Shown here: positions 49,678 to 57,633 of the stretch, piece after piece
Numbering within the stretch: the first letter of the stretch is position 1
How the letters are laid out: every line of letters starts with the position of its first letter
From: DASXUX01 sp036504595
GTDB lineage: Bacteria > Planctomycetota > SZUA-567 > H5-PLA8
Assembly: GCA_036504595.1 (NCBI GenBank)
Contig: DASXUX010000004.1
Coordinates: 1 to 64,000, forward strand
DNA: 64,000 nt
Direction of reading: 5' to 3'
Position numbers and translations under genes: made by a program
The notes under the pieces: model-generated
Seen by the model: the letters and a program-made list of their open reading frames with translations, nothing else
Databases searched by the model: none
Told to the model about the DNA's origin: nothing

Positions 49678-50568
49678 CTAGAGGCTCTCCTGCCCCGTAA
49701 TCACCTTGTACGCGTCCACGTATTTCTCGCGCGTCTTCTGGACGACGGTGTCGGGCAGCGGCGGCGCCGGCGGCTTCTTGGCCCAGCCGATTCCTTCCAG
49801 GTAATCGCGGACGAACTGCTTGTCGTAGCTGAGCTGCGTCTGGCCGGGGGTCCACTGATCGCGCGGCCAGAAGCGCGAACTGTCGGGCGTCAGCACTTCG
49901 TCCACGAGGATGATTTCATTCTTGTAGATGCCGAATTCGAACTTGGTGTCTGCGATGATGATGCCGCGTTTGAGCGCGTGTTCGGCGGCGCGTTGATAGA
50001 TGCTGATTGACAGGTCTCGCAGCTTTGCGGCGTTGTCCTGGCCGATGATCTCGGCGGCGCGTTCAAAGGTAATGTTCTCGTCGTGGCCGCTCTTGGCCTT
50101 GGTGGCTGGGGTAAAAATCGGCTGGTCGAGCTTTGAGCCGTTCTTCAGCCCGCGCGGAAGCGGAATGCCGCAGACGGCGGTCTTCTCCTGATATTCTTTC
50201 AGTCCGGACCCCATGAGGTAACCGCGCACGACGCATTCGATGGGAAAGACGTCCGCCTTGACAACCAGCATGGAGCGCCCGGCGAGCACGTCTCTATGCT
50301 TCTCCAGGCCGTGTCCCATCTGCGCGGGATCGGTCGTGATCAGATGGTTCTTGGGCGTGTTGCCGAGAAATTCGAACCAGAAGCGGGAAAGCCCGTTCAG
50401 CACGCGGCCCTTGTCCGGGATTGGCGTCGGCAGCACACAATCGAAGGCGCTGAGCCGGTCGGTGCTGATGATCAAGAGCTTCTCGCCCAGATCATAAACA
50501 TCGCGGACCTTTCCGCGGGCGAGCAGTTTGAGTCCGGGAAGCTGCGTTTCAAAAACAGGTTCAGGCAT
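49678..50568 (-). CDS. purC: SAICAR synthase
   Basis: 296 residues from the ATG at 50568. The chain starts with the usual LPGLKLLARGKVRDVYDLG, followed by STDRLSAFD (about 44-52), and has FPIECVVRGYLMGSG (about 113) and DTKFEFG (about 201), all hallmarks of phosphoribosylaminoimidazole-succinocarboxamide synthase of the roughly 300-residue type. It joins CAIR and aspartate with ATP in purine synthesis. An ATG at 50625 would add 19 residues not seen in the family. It stands alone on the minus strand, 195 bases after cbiH. Confidence 0.95.
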   Translation of the reverse strand: MPEPVFETQLPGLKLLARGKVRDVYDLGEKLLIISTDRLSAFDCVLPTPIPDKGRVLNGLSRFWFEFLGNTPKNHLITTDPAQMGHGLEKHRDVLAGRSMLVVKADVFPIECVVRGYLMGSGLKEYQEKTAVCGIPLPRGLKNGSKLDQPIFTPATKAKSGHDENITFERAAEIIGQDNAAKLRDLSISIYQRAAEHALKRGIIIADTKFEFGIYKNEIILVDEVLTPDSSRFWPRDQWTPGQTQLSYDKQFVRDYLEGIGWAKKPPAPPLPDTVVQKTREKYVDAYKVITGQESL

Positions 50569-50645
50569 CCGAGTTGTCCTCGAAGAAGTTTGACCAGAGA
50601 ATCCCCGCCTCAATACCTGTGTCATACCTGCCGCGCATCAAAATT

Positions 50646-50667
50646 GAAAACTCAAAAATAAGTTTTC
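50646..50667. terminator. Weak AT-rich hairpin downstream of cbiH
   Basis: GAAAACT / AGTTTTC arms (50646-50652 and 50661-50667) about 100 bases beyond the last cobalamin gene, followed on the minus strand by AATTTTG. It is a candidate end of the operon, but the stem is weak. Confidence 0.25.
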
Positions 50668-50763
50668 ATGGGCGAGTTCCCGTGCCGTTCTTGTGTGCCG
50701 CAGCCTCCGGTTCCCGCGCCGCGTCGGAGCAGTCGTCGCGCCTCTCAGTCCCTCTGTCTCAAG

Positions 50764-51480
50764 TCAAACCTCGTACCCGCGCGGCGTCACGAACCAGCGG
50801 CTCAGCATCTTTGACGAGCGATTGCCGACGATAACGATGCTGCGCATGCCGATTTCGCAGGCCAGGAATTGTCTTAGCGTGCTCATCACGATCTTCTCGT
50901 CTTCGTGGCCGACTGCCGTCGCGATACCGACCGGCGTGCTGCCAGGACGCGACGCGCGCAGTATCTCAGCCGCTTCCTCCAGTTGGTTCACGCGCTTTTT
51001 GCTCCGCGGATTGTAGAGCGCCACGACCAGATCTGCTTTGGCGACCGCTTCCAACCGCTGGCGGATTTCCGGCCACGGCACCAGCAGATCGCTCAAACTG
51101 ATGCAGGCAAAGTCCAGCATGAGCGGCGCGCCGAGCCGCGCGGCGGCAGCGTTGGCAGCCGAAACGCCAGGCACAATCTCGATGTCAATGCTCGCTCCGG
51201 ACTGCTCGGCCAATTCCAGAGCCAACCCAGCCATGCCGTAGATGCCGGCGTCTCCGGATGAGACCAGCGATACCGTGGCGCCGGCGATAGCGCGGTCGAG
51301 CGCGCGCTTGCAGCGTTCGATCTCCTGCGTCATCCCGGAGGAGATCAGTTCCTTGCTGGCCGTCAGGTCCGTTATCTGTTCAAGGTACTTTGTGTAACCG
51401 CTGACGACCTGGCTTTCGGCGATCGCCTTCTCGGCGCGATGGGTGCGGTCGAGTTTTCCGCCGGGGCCGAGGCCGACCAC
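50764..51480 (-). CDS. cbiH: Precorrin-3B / cobalt-factor III C17-methyltransferase
   Basis: About 238 residues. VGLGPGG at the start and SSGDAGIYGMAG (about 74-85) are the SAM-binding motifs of the tetrapyrrole methylase family, and VALYNPRSKKR is typical of CbiH/CobJ. It methylates C17 and contracts the ring. The start is unclear: a GTG at 51480 begins right at the first motif, whereas the natural family start (GKLFVVGLGPGG) would need about four more residues that are open in this frame without a normal start codon. It overlaps the 3' end of cbiG by 109 bases in another frame, and the two may be a broken or recoded fusion. Confidence 0.88.
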   Translation of the reverse strand: MVGLGPGGKLDRTHRAEKAIAESQVVSGYTKYLEQITDLTASKELISSGMTQEIERCKRALDRAIAGATVSLVSSGDAGIYGMAGLALELAEQSGASIDIEIVPGVSAANAAAARLGAPLMLDFACISLSDLLVPWPEIRQRLEAVAKADLVVALYNPRSKKRVNQLEEAAEILRASRPGSTPVGIATAVGHEDEKIVMSTLRQFLACEIGMRSIVIVGNRSSKMLSRWFVTPRGYEV

Positions 51481-52286
51481 AAACAGTTTTCCCGCGCGAT
51501 GGCGATGGTGATCCCCTTGAAGATGGTCTTGGGCAGTATTAATTGAGTCCTCCTTCCCGCCAGCAGCGCGGCCGGTTCAGCCACGGCGGGCAACGCAACT
51601 TTTTCCTGAACAAACTTCGAGCGCCGAAACACCTTCGTCGTCGAGCGCAGTTCTTCGGACGAAATGAACCGCAGCGGCAAACCGAGCATGCTTGCCGCTC
51701 TCAGCAGTCCTTCTTCGTCCGCCTTGATGTCCGCAGAGGCCAAGAGCCGCACGTTCGCGAGTTCCGCGCCAGCCATCTTCAGCGCCGAACGGAGCGCTTT
51801 GACGATGTGAGTCGCGCGGACGCCACGCCGGCATCCGACGCCAACGATCAGCGTCTTTAGCGCCTCCGTTGTGGTGGTCACGACCGGTTCCGCGCTCAGC
51901 ACATTGGCGACACGCAGCGCCAGCGCGTTCGCGCCACCTTCGTGGCCGGAAAGCAGGCTGATCGCGTAGCGCCCGCCCACATCCACAACGACAACCGCCG
52001 GATCGGAAAGCTTGTGCTTCACGCATGGCGCAAGAGCTCGCACAGCCACACCGCACGGCGCGAAGTAAACGAGTCCGCGATATTCCGGGAAGATCTTTTC
52101 TGTAAGTTCCAGGATACTGCTGAACGTCCGTACCGCAGGCCTCCGGCCTGCTCGTCGCTCGGGAGCCGCTTCTCCTCCTCTATTGCCCGTCACGTGCACG
52201 AAGGCGTCAGCGCCACCGAGTGCACGAGCGACCCTCGCGGCCAACTGCGCGCCTTGCGGAGACAGTGCAATCAGCGCGAGCTTCAT
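51372..52286 (-). CDS. cbiG: Cobalt-precorrin-5A hydrolase
   Basis: 304 residues as read. Conserved blocks include GLVYFAPCGVAVRALAP (about 73-90), DPAVVVVDVGGRYAISLLSGHEGGAN (from about 94) and GVGCRRG (about 149). The enzyme opens the ring lactone and releases acetaldehyde in the anaerobic pathway. The family core ends near ITIAIAR (residue about 263); the last 40 residues overlap the start of cbiH and have no family character. A GCAGGCCTCCGGCCTGC repeat is inserted near residue 45 (52128-52153). The start overlaps the cbiF stop (ATGA). Confidence 0.88.
   Translation of the reverse strand: MKLALIALSPQGAQLAARVARALGGADAFVHVTGNRGGEAAPERRAGRRPAVRTFSSILELTEKIFPEYRGLVYFAPCGVAVRALAPCVKHKLSDPAVVVVDVGGRYAISLLSGHEGGANALALRVANVLSAEPVVTTTTEALKTLIVGVGCRRGVRATHIVKALRSALKMAGAELANVRLLASADIKADEEGLLRAASMLGLPLRFISSEELRSTTKVFRRSKFVQEKVALPAVAEPAALLAGRRTQLILPKTIFKGITIAIARENCLWSASAPAENSTAPIAPRRRSPKARSSAVTQSTLNR
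52128..52153. repeat. GCAGGCCTCCGGCCTGC palindrome inside cbiG
   Basis: Palindromic insert encoding RAGRRPAVR in a loop of the N-terminal domain; related in style to the GC-rich element. Confidence 0.55.
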
Positions 52287-53041
52287 TCGGCAGTCCCTTC
52301 ACGACAGCCATGGGTAAACCCCCCGTCGTAGAGCTTAGAGACGGGAAGCCCGCGGGCTAAAGCGCGTCCGACGATAATCAGCGCCGTCTTCTGGATATTC
52401 TCCGCGGCAACTTTTGCTGCGATATCGGTGAGCGTGCCGTTGATCACGTGCTGGTCCGGCCACGACACACGGTACACGACGGCCGCAGGACAGTCCGCAC
52501 CGTATTCGGCCGCGAGCGTTGTGCAGATCTCTTTGATCTTGTGAACCGAAAGAAAGAGGCACAGCGTGGCGTGCGTCTGTGCCAGCTTCTGCAACTGCTG
52601 TTCGGGCGGAACGGGCGTGCGATCGGCGACTCGCGAAAGAATGATGGTCTGCGCGATTTCAGGCGCAGTCAATTCTGTGCGCAGAGCGGCCGCGGCCGCC
52701 TGGAAGGAACTCACGCCGGGAATAACTTCGTAAGCGATTCCCGCGGCATCAAGCGCATCCATCTGTTCGCGCGTGGCGCCGTAAATCGACGGATCGCCCG
52801 AATGCAAACGGATGACATCCGTTTTTCGGTCGCGCGCTGAAACGCAGAGCGCCGTTGTCTCTTGAAGGTTCAACTTTGCTGAATCATGTTTTTCAGCATG
52901 GGCCGGCAACAGGGCGAGCACCTCCGGGCTGACCAGCGAACCGGCGTAGATGCAGAAGCGGCACGCGCGCAGCATGCGCTCAGCTTTTCGTGTGAGCAGT
53001 TCGGGATCGCCAGGTCCCGCGCCAACAAAGTAGACCTTCAT
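52283..53041 (-). CDS. cbiF: Cobalt-precorrin-4 C11-methyltransferase
   Basis: 252 residues from the ATG at 53041 (MKVYFVGAGPGDPE), with AGGGG about eight bases upstream. The frame extends further upstream, but that part is antisense-like and was rejected. SAM motifs: VGAGPGDPELLT (about 5-16) and HSGDPSIYGA (about 80). GVSSFQAAAAAL and IILSRVADRTP are typical of CobM/CbiF. It methylates C11. The stop overlaps the cbiG start by four bases, and 77 bases separate it from cbiL. Confidence 0.93.
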   Translation of the reverse strand: MKVYFVGAGPGDPELLTRKAERMLRACRFCIYAGSLVSPEVLALLPAHAEKHDSAKLNLQETTALCVSARDRKTDVIRLHSGDPSIYGATREQMDALDAAGIAYEVIPGVSSFQAAAAALRTELTAPEIAQTIILSRVADRTPVPPEQQLQKLAQTHATLCLFLSVHKIKEICTTLAAEYGADCPAAVVYRVSWPDQHVINGTLTDIAAKVAAENIQKTALIIVGRALARGLPVSKLYDGGFTHGCREGTAE

Positions 53042-53118
53042 AAAGTTTCCCCTGCAGCCGTTGCCGTCCTGCACGCATAAGTTCGCGCAAACTGACGCGC
53101 GAACGTGTGCGTGCCACC

Positions 53119-53826
53119 TCACGCCTGTACCAGAATCACCGCCAGATATTCCGCTTCGACGCCGGAGGTTAGCAGTTTGCGCAAGTCCGTCTCGATGCGC
53201 TCTTCCGGCAGGCCGACGCGCGAAACCAGCACGCTGCGTTCGATCACGCCGCTGGCGTCCAGCAGCTTCAGAATCTCCGGGAGCCGCTTCCCGATTTTCA
53301 TCAGCACGACCGTGCCACCCGTGGACAGTGCGCGCCGGACCTGCTCCAGGTTGTCCGACGTCGGAACGATCGTGACCGGTTTTTTGCCTTCGCCCACCGG
53401 AAAACCGGCCAGCGCCGCCGAGGCGCTGAACGCTGTGACGCCCGGCACAGTAACCACGCGCACATCCGTCAATTGCCTGCGTACTGCGCGCATCAGGTAG
53501 ATGTACGTCGAGTACAGAAATGGATCGCCAAGCGTAAGGAAGCACGAATCCGCACCCGCGCTGAGCACCGCACAAACTTGTCGCGCGGATTCGTTCCAGC
53601 GTTGCTCAAGCTTCTCACCGTCAGTCGTCATCGGGAAAACGAGCTCGTGAATCGCCGCCGACGGCGAGATGTGTTTACCGGCGATCGATAAAGCGAGGCT
53701 CTCCGCAGCCGTGCGTGCCTTGGGCACGAAAACATGCGGGCAGCGCTGCAAGAGTTGCGCGCCTTTCACGGTGATCAAATCCGGATCGCCCGGTCCAATG
53801 CCAATGCCGTATAGCGTGCCCGTCAT
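53119..53826 (-). CDS. cbiL: Precorrin-2 / cobalt-factor II C20-methyltransferase
   Basis: 235 residues. GIGIGPGDPDLIT at the start, TLGDPFLYSTYIYL (about 97-110) and VPGVTAFSASAAL mark a CobI/CbiL methylase, which adds the first ring methyl at C20 after cobalt insertion. The start overlaps the cbiE stop (ATGA), so the genes are coupled. Confidence 0.93.
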   Translation of the reverse strand: MTGTLYGIGIGPGDPDLITVKGAQLLQRCPHVFVPKARTAAESLALSIAGKHISPSAAIHELVFPMTTDGEKLEQRWNESARQVCAVLSAGADSCFLTLGDPFLYSTYIYLMRAVRRQLTDVRVVTVPGVTAFSASAALAGFPVGEGKKPVTIVPTSDNLEQVRRALSTGGTVVLMKIGKRLPEILKLLDASGVIERSVLVSRVGLPEERIETDLRKLLTSGVEAEYLAVILVQA

Positions 53827-54446
53827 ACCAGCAGACCTTTCTCGATCAGTAGAGCGATCGACAAGGAAGAAACGTTAAGTCCAGACAGATCTGCGCGAAC
53901 GACCTCCCGCACGCGCTCATCTTTCAGCGTCAGATTCTCGAAGATGAAGATGCGATACGTGTCGCCAAGCGTTCTCGCCAATTCCTCCACCCACGTCAGA
54001 GAATCTTTGCGGCCAAGAAGCACCGCGATTTTTCCACCGCGCGTCAGATCGCGCAGGTCCGCATCGGGAGTTAGATGATGTGCGCTCAGAATACGCGCAT
54101 CGTGCCAGTCGAGCCCCAGGCGCGCGAAAGCGACCTGCACCGAACTGATTCCCGGCACGATCCGGCACGCGGCGCGGCCGAAACGCTTCACGACCGCCTG
54201 CGAGAAGCTGTACAGCCCCGCATCGCCGGTCACAAGCACGACAACATGACGCTCCACATGCGCGGCGATCTCGTCCAGCGCGCGATTCGTGTCTGCGCCA
54301 ACAACGATCCGCTCCGCCGCGCTTTCACGAAACACGTTGAGCAAGCGCTGCGCGCCAGCGAGCACCTCGGCGCGGCTCACGGCTTGCCGCACGGCCGGCG
54401 TAATGTATTCAGGCGCGCCGGGGCCGCAGCCGCAGATGGTGATCAT
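53823..54446 (-). CDS. cbiE: Cobalt-precorrin-7 C5-methyltransferase
   Basis: 207 residues from the ATG at 54446, which shares a base with the cbiD stop (TGATG). An ATG at 54461 would lengthen the overlap and is less likely. ITICGCGPGAPEYITPA and VTGDAGLYSFSQ are the methylase motifs, and IVPGISSVQVAFARLGLDW is characteristic of CbiE. Many bacteria fuse CbiE to CbiT (C15 methylation and decarboxylation). Here CbiE is alone and no cbiT is in the window. Confidence 0.92.
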   Translation of the reverse strand: MITICGCGPGAPEYITPAVRQAVSRAEVLAGAQRLLNVFRESAAERIVVGADTNRALDEIAAHVERHVVVLVTGDAGLYSFSQAVVKRFGRAACRIVPGISSVQVAFARLGLDWHDARILSAHHLTPDADLRDLTRGGKIAVLLGRKDSLTWVEELARTLGDTYRIFIFENLTLKDERVREVVRADLSGLNVSSLSIALLIEKGLLV

Positions 54447-55519
54447 CACTTCCTGCGCCATGCGCTCAGTTCTCCACTGCTGCCCAGCCATTCCGTCTGC
54501 ATGTTAATCAACACGACCGCTGTCCCGCGCGCTCGCTTCTCGATGGCCTGAACGAAGTCTTCAACGCGCCTGCGAATGCGCTCAGCCAATGCGTTTGCTA
54601 CGAGACGTCGCTCGTCGAGTCCAAGCGCGTCAAAAAGCCCCTCAACTGTCGGCGTCTCTGCGATCTCGCGGCCGAGCACGTTTTGCGCGAGCGTCATCAC
54701 CGGCGCAACCGCGTTGATCGAGCGGGACGAATGCGTGTCCCATTCACCTTCCGCCAGCTTGGCCAGCTTGCCCGGATGCCCGACGATAAGAATATGCTCG
54801 AACGGCGCGCGCGCGGCCAGGTCAAGCATGAAGCCCCACTCGTTGCTGACCTCAACAACCTGCTCGGGCCGCAGCTCAAAATGCCTCCGCGCCGAACGCT
54901 CGCCAATGTGTCCCGGCACAAGCACCGGGGCATTGATCGCGCAGGCCACCGCCACATCGATGCCGCATTTCAGCGCGGCCTGCAACGCGGGATGGCTGAA
55001 GGGGCGCACGCGGCCGGTGGTGCCGAGGATTGACAGGCCGCCGACGATTCCCAGCCGCGGGTTGAACGTTTTTTCAGCAATCTCGCGCCCGCCGGGGATC
55101 GAAAGCGTGACGTGGAGCCCGCGACCGGTGACCTCACGCACGGCTTGCCTGATCATCGCTCGCGGCACAGGATTGATGGCCGGCTCGCCCGGTGGAACGG
55201 ATAATCCAGGACGCGTGACGGTGCCGACGCCTTCGCCCGCCGCGAACGCAATCTCATTTCCATCCGTCCAACGCACGCGCGCGATGATTGTCTTTCCATC
55301 GGTTACATCCGGGTCGTCGCCGGCGTCTTTGCGCACCGCCGCTTCGGCGGAATCGCCGCACGTCTTCGCGGAAAGCACGGCCAGTGCCGCGCGCGTGCCA
55401 TCGGGAAGAGCCACATCGATGGTCTGCGGAACGGCTTGGCCGCAAAGCACCATAGCCGCCGCTTTCGCTGCCGCTGCCGCGCACGTGCCCGTCGAGTATC
55501 CCTCGCGTGGCGTCGTCAT
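54446..55519 (-). CDS. cbiD: Cobalt-precorrin-5B C1-methyltransferase
   Basis: 357 residues. GYSTGTCAAAAAKAA at the start, KDAGDDPDVTDG (about 65-76), INPVPRAMI and FNPRLGIVGGLSILGTTG are unmistakable CbiD blocks. CbiD is specific to the anaerobic (early cobalt insertion) route. It overlaps cbiO upstream by four bases and cbiE downstream by one. Confidence 0.95.
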   Translation of the reverse strand: MTTPREGYSTGTCAAAAAKAAAMVLCGQAVPQTIDVALPDGTRAALAVLSAKTCGDSAEAAVRKDAGDDPDVTDGKTIIARVRWTDGNEIAFAAGEGVGTVTRPGLSVPPGEPAINPVPRAMIRQAVREVTGRGLHVTLSIPGGREIAEKTFNPRLGIVGGLSILGTTGRVRPFSHPALQAALKCGIDVAVACAINAPVLVPGHIGERSARRHFELRPEQVVEVSNEWGFMLDLAARAPFEHILIVGHPGKLAKLAEGEWDTHSSRSINAVAPVMTLAQNVLGREIAETPTVEGLFDALGLDERRLVANALAERIRRRVEDFVQAIEKRARGTAVVLINMQTEWLGSSGELSAWRRK

Positions 55520-56424
55520 GCGTTGCGCGCCTCGGGTGGGGTGGGGAGGGCGTCCCCGCTGGTTGACTCTGGCTTGATCAGCAGATCCTCAGGCAGCAGT
55601 TCGAGCAAACGTTTGCGCGCTTCGCCGACGGTGAGCGGCAAACCGTTGATCGGCACGCCATCGTAGCGCTTCATTTCATGGAGAAGACGCGAAACGTAAG
55701 GCAAGCGCAAGCTGGCGCGATCGAGCATGTCGTGATCGCAGAAGATTTCCTCCGGCGGGCCCTGCTTGAGCAAGCGGCCGCGGCTGAGCACGCAGATCCG
55801 CGCGGCGAAGAGCGGCAACATGTCAACGGAGTGCGTCGCGAGTACGACCGTGATGTGCTGTTCGCGGTTGAGGCGATTGAGCAGACGCATCATCAGCGCT
55901 TCGCCGGTGGGATCCAGGCCGGCGGTGGGTTCGTCGAGAATCAGCGTCCCCGGCCGCATCGCGAGCACGCCCGCGACCGCCACGCGCTTCTGTTCGCCGA
56001 AACTGAGATGGTGAATCGCACGGCTGCGCAGAGGCAAGGCCGCGACCGCCTCCAGCGACTGTTCCACGCGCTGTTGCACCTGGTCTTCGGCCAAGCCGAG
56101 ATTGCGCGGGCCAAAGGCGACGTCTTCTTCGACGGTTGCGCCGAAGAGCTGATCGTTGGGATTCTGCAGCACCAAGCCCACGCGCTGGTACAACTCCGCC
56201 GCGGGAATGTCGCGAATGTTTTCTTCGCCGATGTAGACCGTTCCCAGTTGCGGCTTGAGCAACCCGGCGAGCACTTTGATCAGCGTCGTTTTGCCGGAGC
56301 CATTCGAGGCAAGCAGCGCGACGAACTCACCGGCTTGAGCGTGGAAATCCACCTGTTGCAGCGCGGGCGTGCCTTCTTCATAGGTGAAGGAGACGTTTTC
56401 AGTTCGCAGCGCGGGACTCGTCAC
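55516..56424 (-). CDS. cbiO: Cobalt ECF transporter ATPase
   Basis: 302 residues. Walker A reads ASNGSGKTT (39-47), with alanine where most family members have glycine. The signature is LSFGEQKRVAVAG, Walker B LILDEP, and the switch histidine lies in LATHSVD. It energises cobalt import with CbiM and CbiQ. Its start overlaps the cbiQ stop by four bases. About 40 C-terminal residues after the ATPase core (PINGLPLTVGEARKRL onwards) are poorly conserved. Confidence 0.93.
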   Translation of the reverse strand: MTSPALRTENVSFTYEEGTPALQQVDFHAQAGEFVALLASNGSGKTTLIKVLAGLLKPQLGTVYIGEENIRDIPAAELYQRVGLVLQNPNDQLFGATVEEDVAFGPRNLGLAEDQVQQRVEQSLEAVAALPLRSRAIHHLSFGEQKRVAVAGVLAMRPGTLILDEPTAGLDPTGEALMMRLLNRLNREQHITVVLATHSVDMLPLFAARICVLSRGRLLKQGPPEEIFCDHDMLDRASLRLPYVSRLLHEMKRYDGVPINGLPLTVGEARKRLLELLPEDLLIKPESTSGDALPTPPEARNA

Positions 56425-57236
56425 GGCTGCCTCCCGGCTGCGAGAGGCATCGAGCGCAACGGCGGCACGAGGTACTCCGCAACATAGAACGCGCCGGCCA
56501 TCGTTAGTGGAAGAACGAGGAGCAGCAATCGCTCTCTGGTCCGCAGTGGGCGCAGAGGGCCGAAGACGAGATAGCCTTTGTAGCCGCGCAGCATCATTGC
56601 CTGATGCGTGCGCTGCGACTGGTCCAGGGAGCGCACCAGCACCGTTCCGGACAGTGCGCCCAACGACGAAAGCGAGCGCCTGACGCCCGTGTAGCCCAGG
56701 CGAACGCGTTGCGCCGTCTCGACGTCAGCCGCTTCGTCGAGCAGCACAAAAACGTAGCGGTACATCAAGAGTGCGACTTCAACCCACGTCTTGGGCGCGC
56801 CCATCCAGCGCAGCGCATGAAAAATCTGGTGCGCGGGCGTGACGGAGCTTAGCAGCAGCATGACGCTGACCGCGCCCAGCACGCGGGAGCCGAGCAGCGC
56901 GCCACGCCACGCGCCTTCTTCGCGCGCGGTGAACGTAATGCCGGCGCACGCAAAACTCCAGAGTGGCCGGCTGCCGTACATGAACGTTTGCAGCAGCACG
57001 AGAATGCTGACGATCATGAGTGGAGCGGCCAGGCGCAGCAGGGTGAGCTTCAGTGGCAAGCGCAACAGAAGCATGCAGCTTACGCCCGCGATCAGCACGG
57101 CCAAAGGCAAAATGGGCTGGGTGGAGCAGAGCACTGCAACCAACGCTGACAGCGCGCCGATCAGGCGCACGCGCGCGTCGATGCGCGAAAAAAGGGTTTC
57201 TCGGCAGGCCATGATATCGGAGAAGAGCTCAAACAT
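56421..57236 (-). CDS. cbiQ: Cobalt ECF transporter membrane protein
   Basis: 271 residues with about five to six membrane helices. The cytosolic coupling helices include the ARG-type motif AQRVRLGYTG and a second near AMMLRGYKG, as in the T component of energy-coupling factor transporters. It couples CbiO to CbiM. It overlaps the small membrane gene upstream by eight bases. Confidence 0.92.
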   Translation of the reverse strand: MFELFSDIMACRETLFSRIDARVRLIGALSALVAVLCSTQPILPLAVLIAGVSCMLLLRLPLKLTLLRLAAPLMIVSILVLLQTFMYGSRPLWSFACAGITFTAREEGAWRGALLGSRVLGAVSVMLLLSSVTPAHQIFHALRWMGAPKTWVEVALLMYRYVFVLLDEAADVETAQRVRLGYTGVRRSLSSLGALSGTVLVRSLDQSQRTHQAMMLRGYKGYLVFGPLRPLRTRERLLLLVLPLTMAGAFYVAEYLVPPLRSMPLAAGRQP

Positions 57237-57633
57237 GGCTGTTCTCGGAGTGGGGCGGGCGTCCCTGCCCGCCGGCGCAAGATGGCTCCTCGGCGGGCAC
57301 GGAGGCCCGCCCTACTCGCGGCGGAAACAGCGCTCGGAAATAGTACCCGGCGATGAAGCCGCTGATCGCGCCGGCCAACAGAAAACAGAACAGCAGCAGA
57401 TCCCCTTTATCGGTGTTGATGAACGGTTCGCGCGGCGGCCGGCCGGCGTCTCGAGCAAACTTCTCGACCACCGTTTCGTCCACGCCGGCCCACTGCTTTT
57501 TGTTCTCTTGCGCGGACGGCTTGGCGTGTTCAGAAACCGCGGCAGGTTGTGCTTCAGCAGAGCGGGAATCAGCGCAGGACAATGCGAGCGCAATGAGCAG
57601 CGGCAAAGCGGGAATTCCCTCTCGCAATCTCAT
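57229..57633 (-). CDS. Small membrane protein in the position of cbiN
   Basis: 134 residues: a signal-like N-terminal helix (about 8-24), a polar stretch, then one membrane helix (GDLLLFCFLLAGAISGFIAG, about 78-97). The order cbiM - this - cbiQ - cbiO is where CbiN or a PDGLE-type accessory subunit sits in cobalt/nickel transporters. The sequence does not show the CbiN pattern, so it may be a replacement. The C-terminal 25 residues are translated GC-rich repeat (57250-57316). The start overlaps the cbiM stop (ATGA). Confidence 0.75.
   Translation of the reverse strand: MRLREGIPALPLLIALALSCADSRSAEAQPAAVSEHAKPSAQENKKQWAGVDETVVEKFARDAGRPPREPFINTDKGDLLLFCFLLAGAISGFIAGYYFRALFPPRVGRASVPAEEPSCAGGQGRPPHSENSHV
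57250..57316. repeat. GC-rich palindromic element variant (GGGCGGGCGTCCCTGCCCGCC)
   Basis: Two half copies with a short spacer form the 3' end of the small membrane gene before cbiQ. Confidence 0.7.

Noticed and set aside
53042..53575. 5' extension of cbiF
   Set aside because: The frame is open but antisense-like over the start of cbiL; the family start MKVYFVGAGPGD lies at 53041 with a ribosome-binding site.
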